Origin: Pseudomonadota bacterium
Lineage (GTDB): Bacteria > Pseudomonadota > Alphaproteobacteria > Sphingomonadales > Sphingomonadaceae
Reading direction: 5' to 3'
Length of the DNA: 6,448 nucleotides
Assembly (NCBI GenBank): GCA_023424275.1
Contig: JAFAED010000398.1
Span: forward strand, 1 to 6,448
The notes beneath the pieces were generated by a model. That model did not search any database and was not told where the DNA came from. It worked only from the letters and a program-made list of their open reading frames with translations. The translations under genes were made by a program, and so were the position numbers. Shown in pieces: positions 6,250 through 6,448 of the stretch; positions within the stretch are counted from its first letter, which is position 1, and the number at the start of each line of letters is the position of its first letter.

Positions 6250-6448
6250 TCAAGGCCGGGCTCTGACGGCCCGCAATCTCCCTTCCTGCCTAGCGCAAGC
6301 GTCGATGTCATACGTCATCTCCATTGAGGACGCGGCGGCACGAGCGTCGCCGGCTGTCCCCAATCGGGTGGACAACCCTTTCGCGTCATCTGGCCATCAT
6401 GATGCCCGAGCCCGGCAATGGCGTGTCGACATCCGATCGACCGGGACC
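6250..6448. promoter_or_regulatory. Region upstream of the TonB receptor; no gene supported
   Basis: About 200 bp precede the receptor and should contain its promoter and leader. A short leader stem CGGGC/GCCCG (6257-6261 with 6269-6273) lies just before the ribosome-binding site. I see no confident -35/-10 pair. At the right edge a minus-strand frame is open from the window end to a stop at 6388-6386, and another to 6317-6315. A plus-strand frame opens at ATG 6399. Each is too short to call; one may be the end or start of a neighbouring gene. Confidence 0.4.
6352..6377. repeat. Inverted repeat upstream of the TonB receptor (possible operator or terminator of an upstream gene)
   Basis: GGCTGTCC (6352-6359) and GGACAACC (6370-6377) are inverted arms of 8 bp with one mismatch (a G-T pair as RNA) separated by 10 bp. 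It is centred about 130 bp upstream of the receptor start codon. That distance suits a regulator binding near the promoter; no T-run follows on the minus strand, so a terminator role for an upstream gene is less likely. Confidence 0.3.

Noticed and set aside
6399..6448. Possible start of a plus-strand gene at the right edge (tandem ATGATG)
   Set aside because: Only 16 codons are visible, without a ribosome-binding site or recognisable motif.
1..6448. Insertion sequence, attachment site, CRISPR array, toxin-antitoxin or defence genes
   Set aside because: No transposase or integrase motifs, no long direct or terminal repeats, no regularly spaced repeats and no small paired genes were seen.

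Overview
The window looks like chromosomal DNA from a high-GC alphaproteobacterium, most likely a sphingomonad (Sphingopyxis/Sphingobium/Novosphingobium-like). The reasons are G/C-rich third codon positions, a large TonB-dependent receptor of the type expanded in sphingomonads sitting next to catabolic genes, and an alphaproteobacterial-style glutathione reductase. The genus is inferred from style, not from a database match.

Layout from left to right: (1) the N-terminal third of glutathione reductase, minus strand, running off the left edge; (2) a divergent 210-bp intergenic region with nested inverted repeats; (3) a plus-strand VanA-type Rieske non-heme iron oxygenase with all metal ligands intact; (4) an 85-bp convergent gap with two tandem hairpins, the second ending in a short T-run that overlaps the stop codon of the next gene; (5) a minus-strand orphan LuxR-family regulator; (6) a minus-strand AAHS-type MFS transporter (aromatic acid:H+ symporter); (7) a minus-strand TonB-dependent outer-membrane receptor, 54 bp upstream of the MFS gene; (8) about 213 bp of upstream DNA with one clear inverted repeat and no gene I can support.

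Read together, genes 3 to 7 form a compact uptake-and-attack module. The receptor would bring a scarce, probably methoxylated or otherwise aromatic carboxylate across the outer membrane. The MFS permease would carry it across the inner membrane. The Rieske oxygenase would O-demethylate or hydroxylate it in the cytoplasm, and the LuxR protein would be the local regulator. The three minus-strand genes (receptor, MFS, regulator) are co-oriented and closely spaced, and could be one operon, although the regulator has its own AT-rich upstream region. No reductase or ferredoxin for the oxygenase is in the window, so electrons must come from a gene elsewhere. The true substrate cannot be read from sequence alone.

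Two start codons are best moved inward because of ribosome-binding sites: the MFS gene to 3868 and the receptor to 6235. I found no tRNA, rRNA, CRISPR array, insertion sequence or frameshifted gene.
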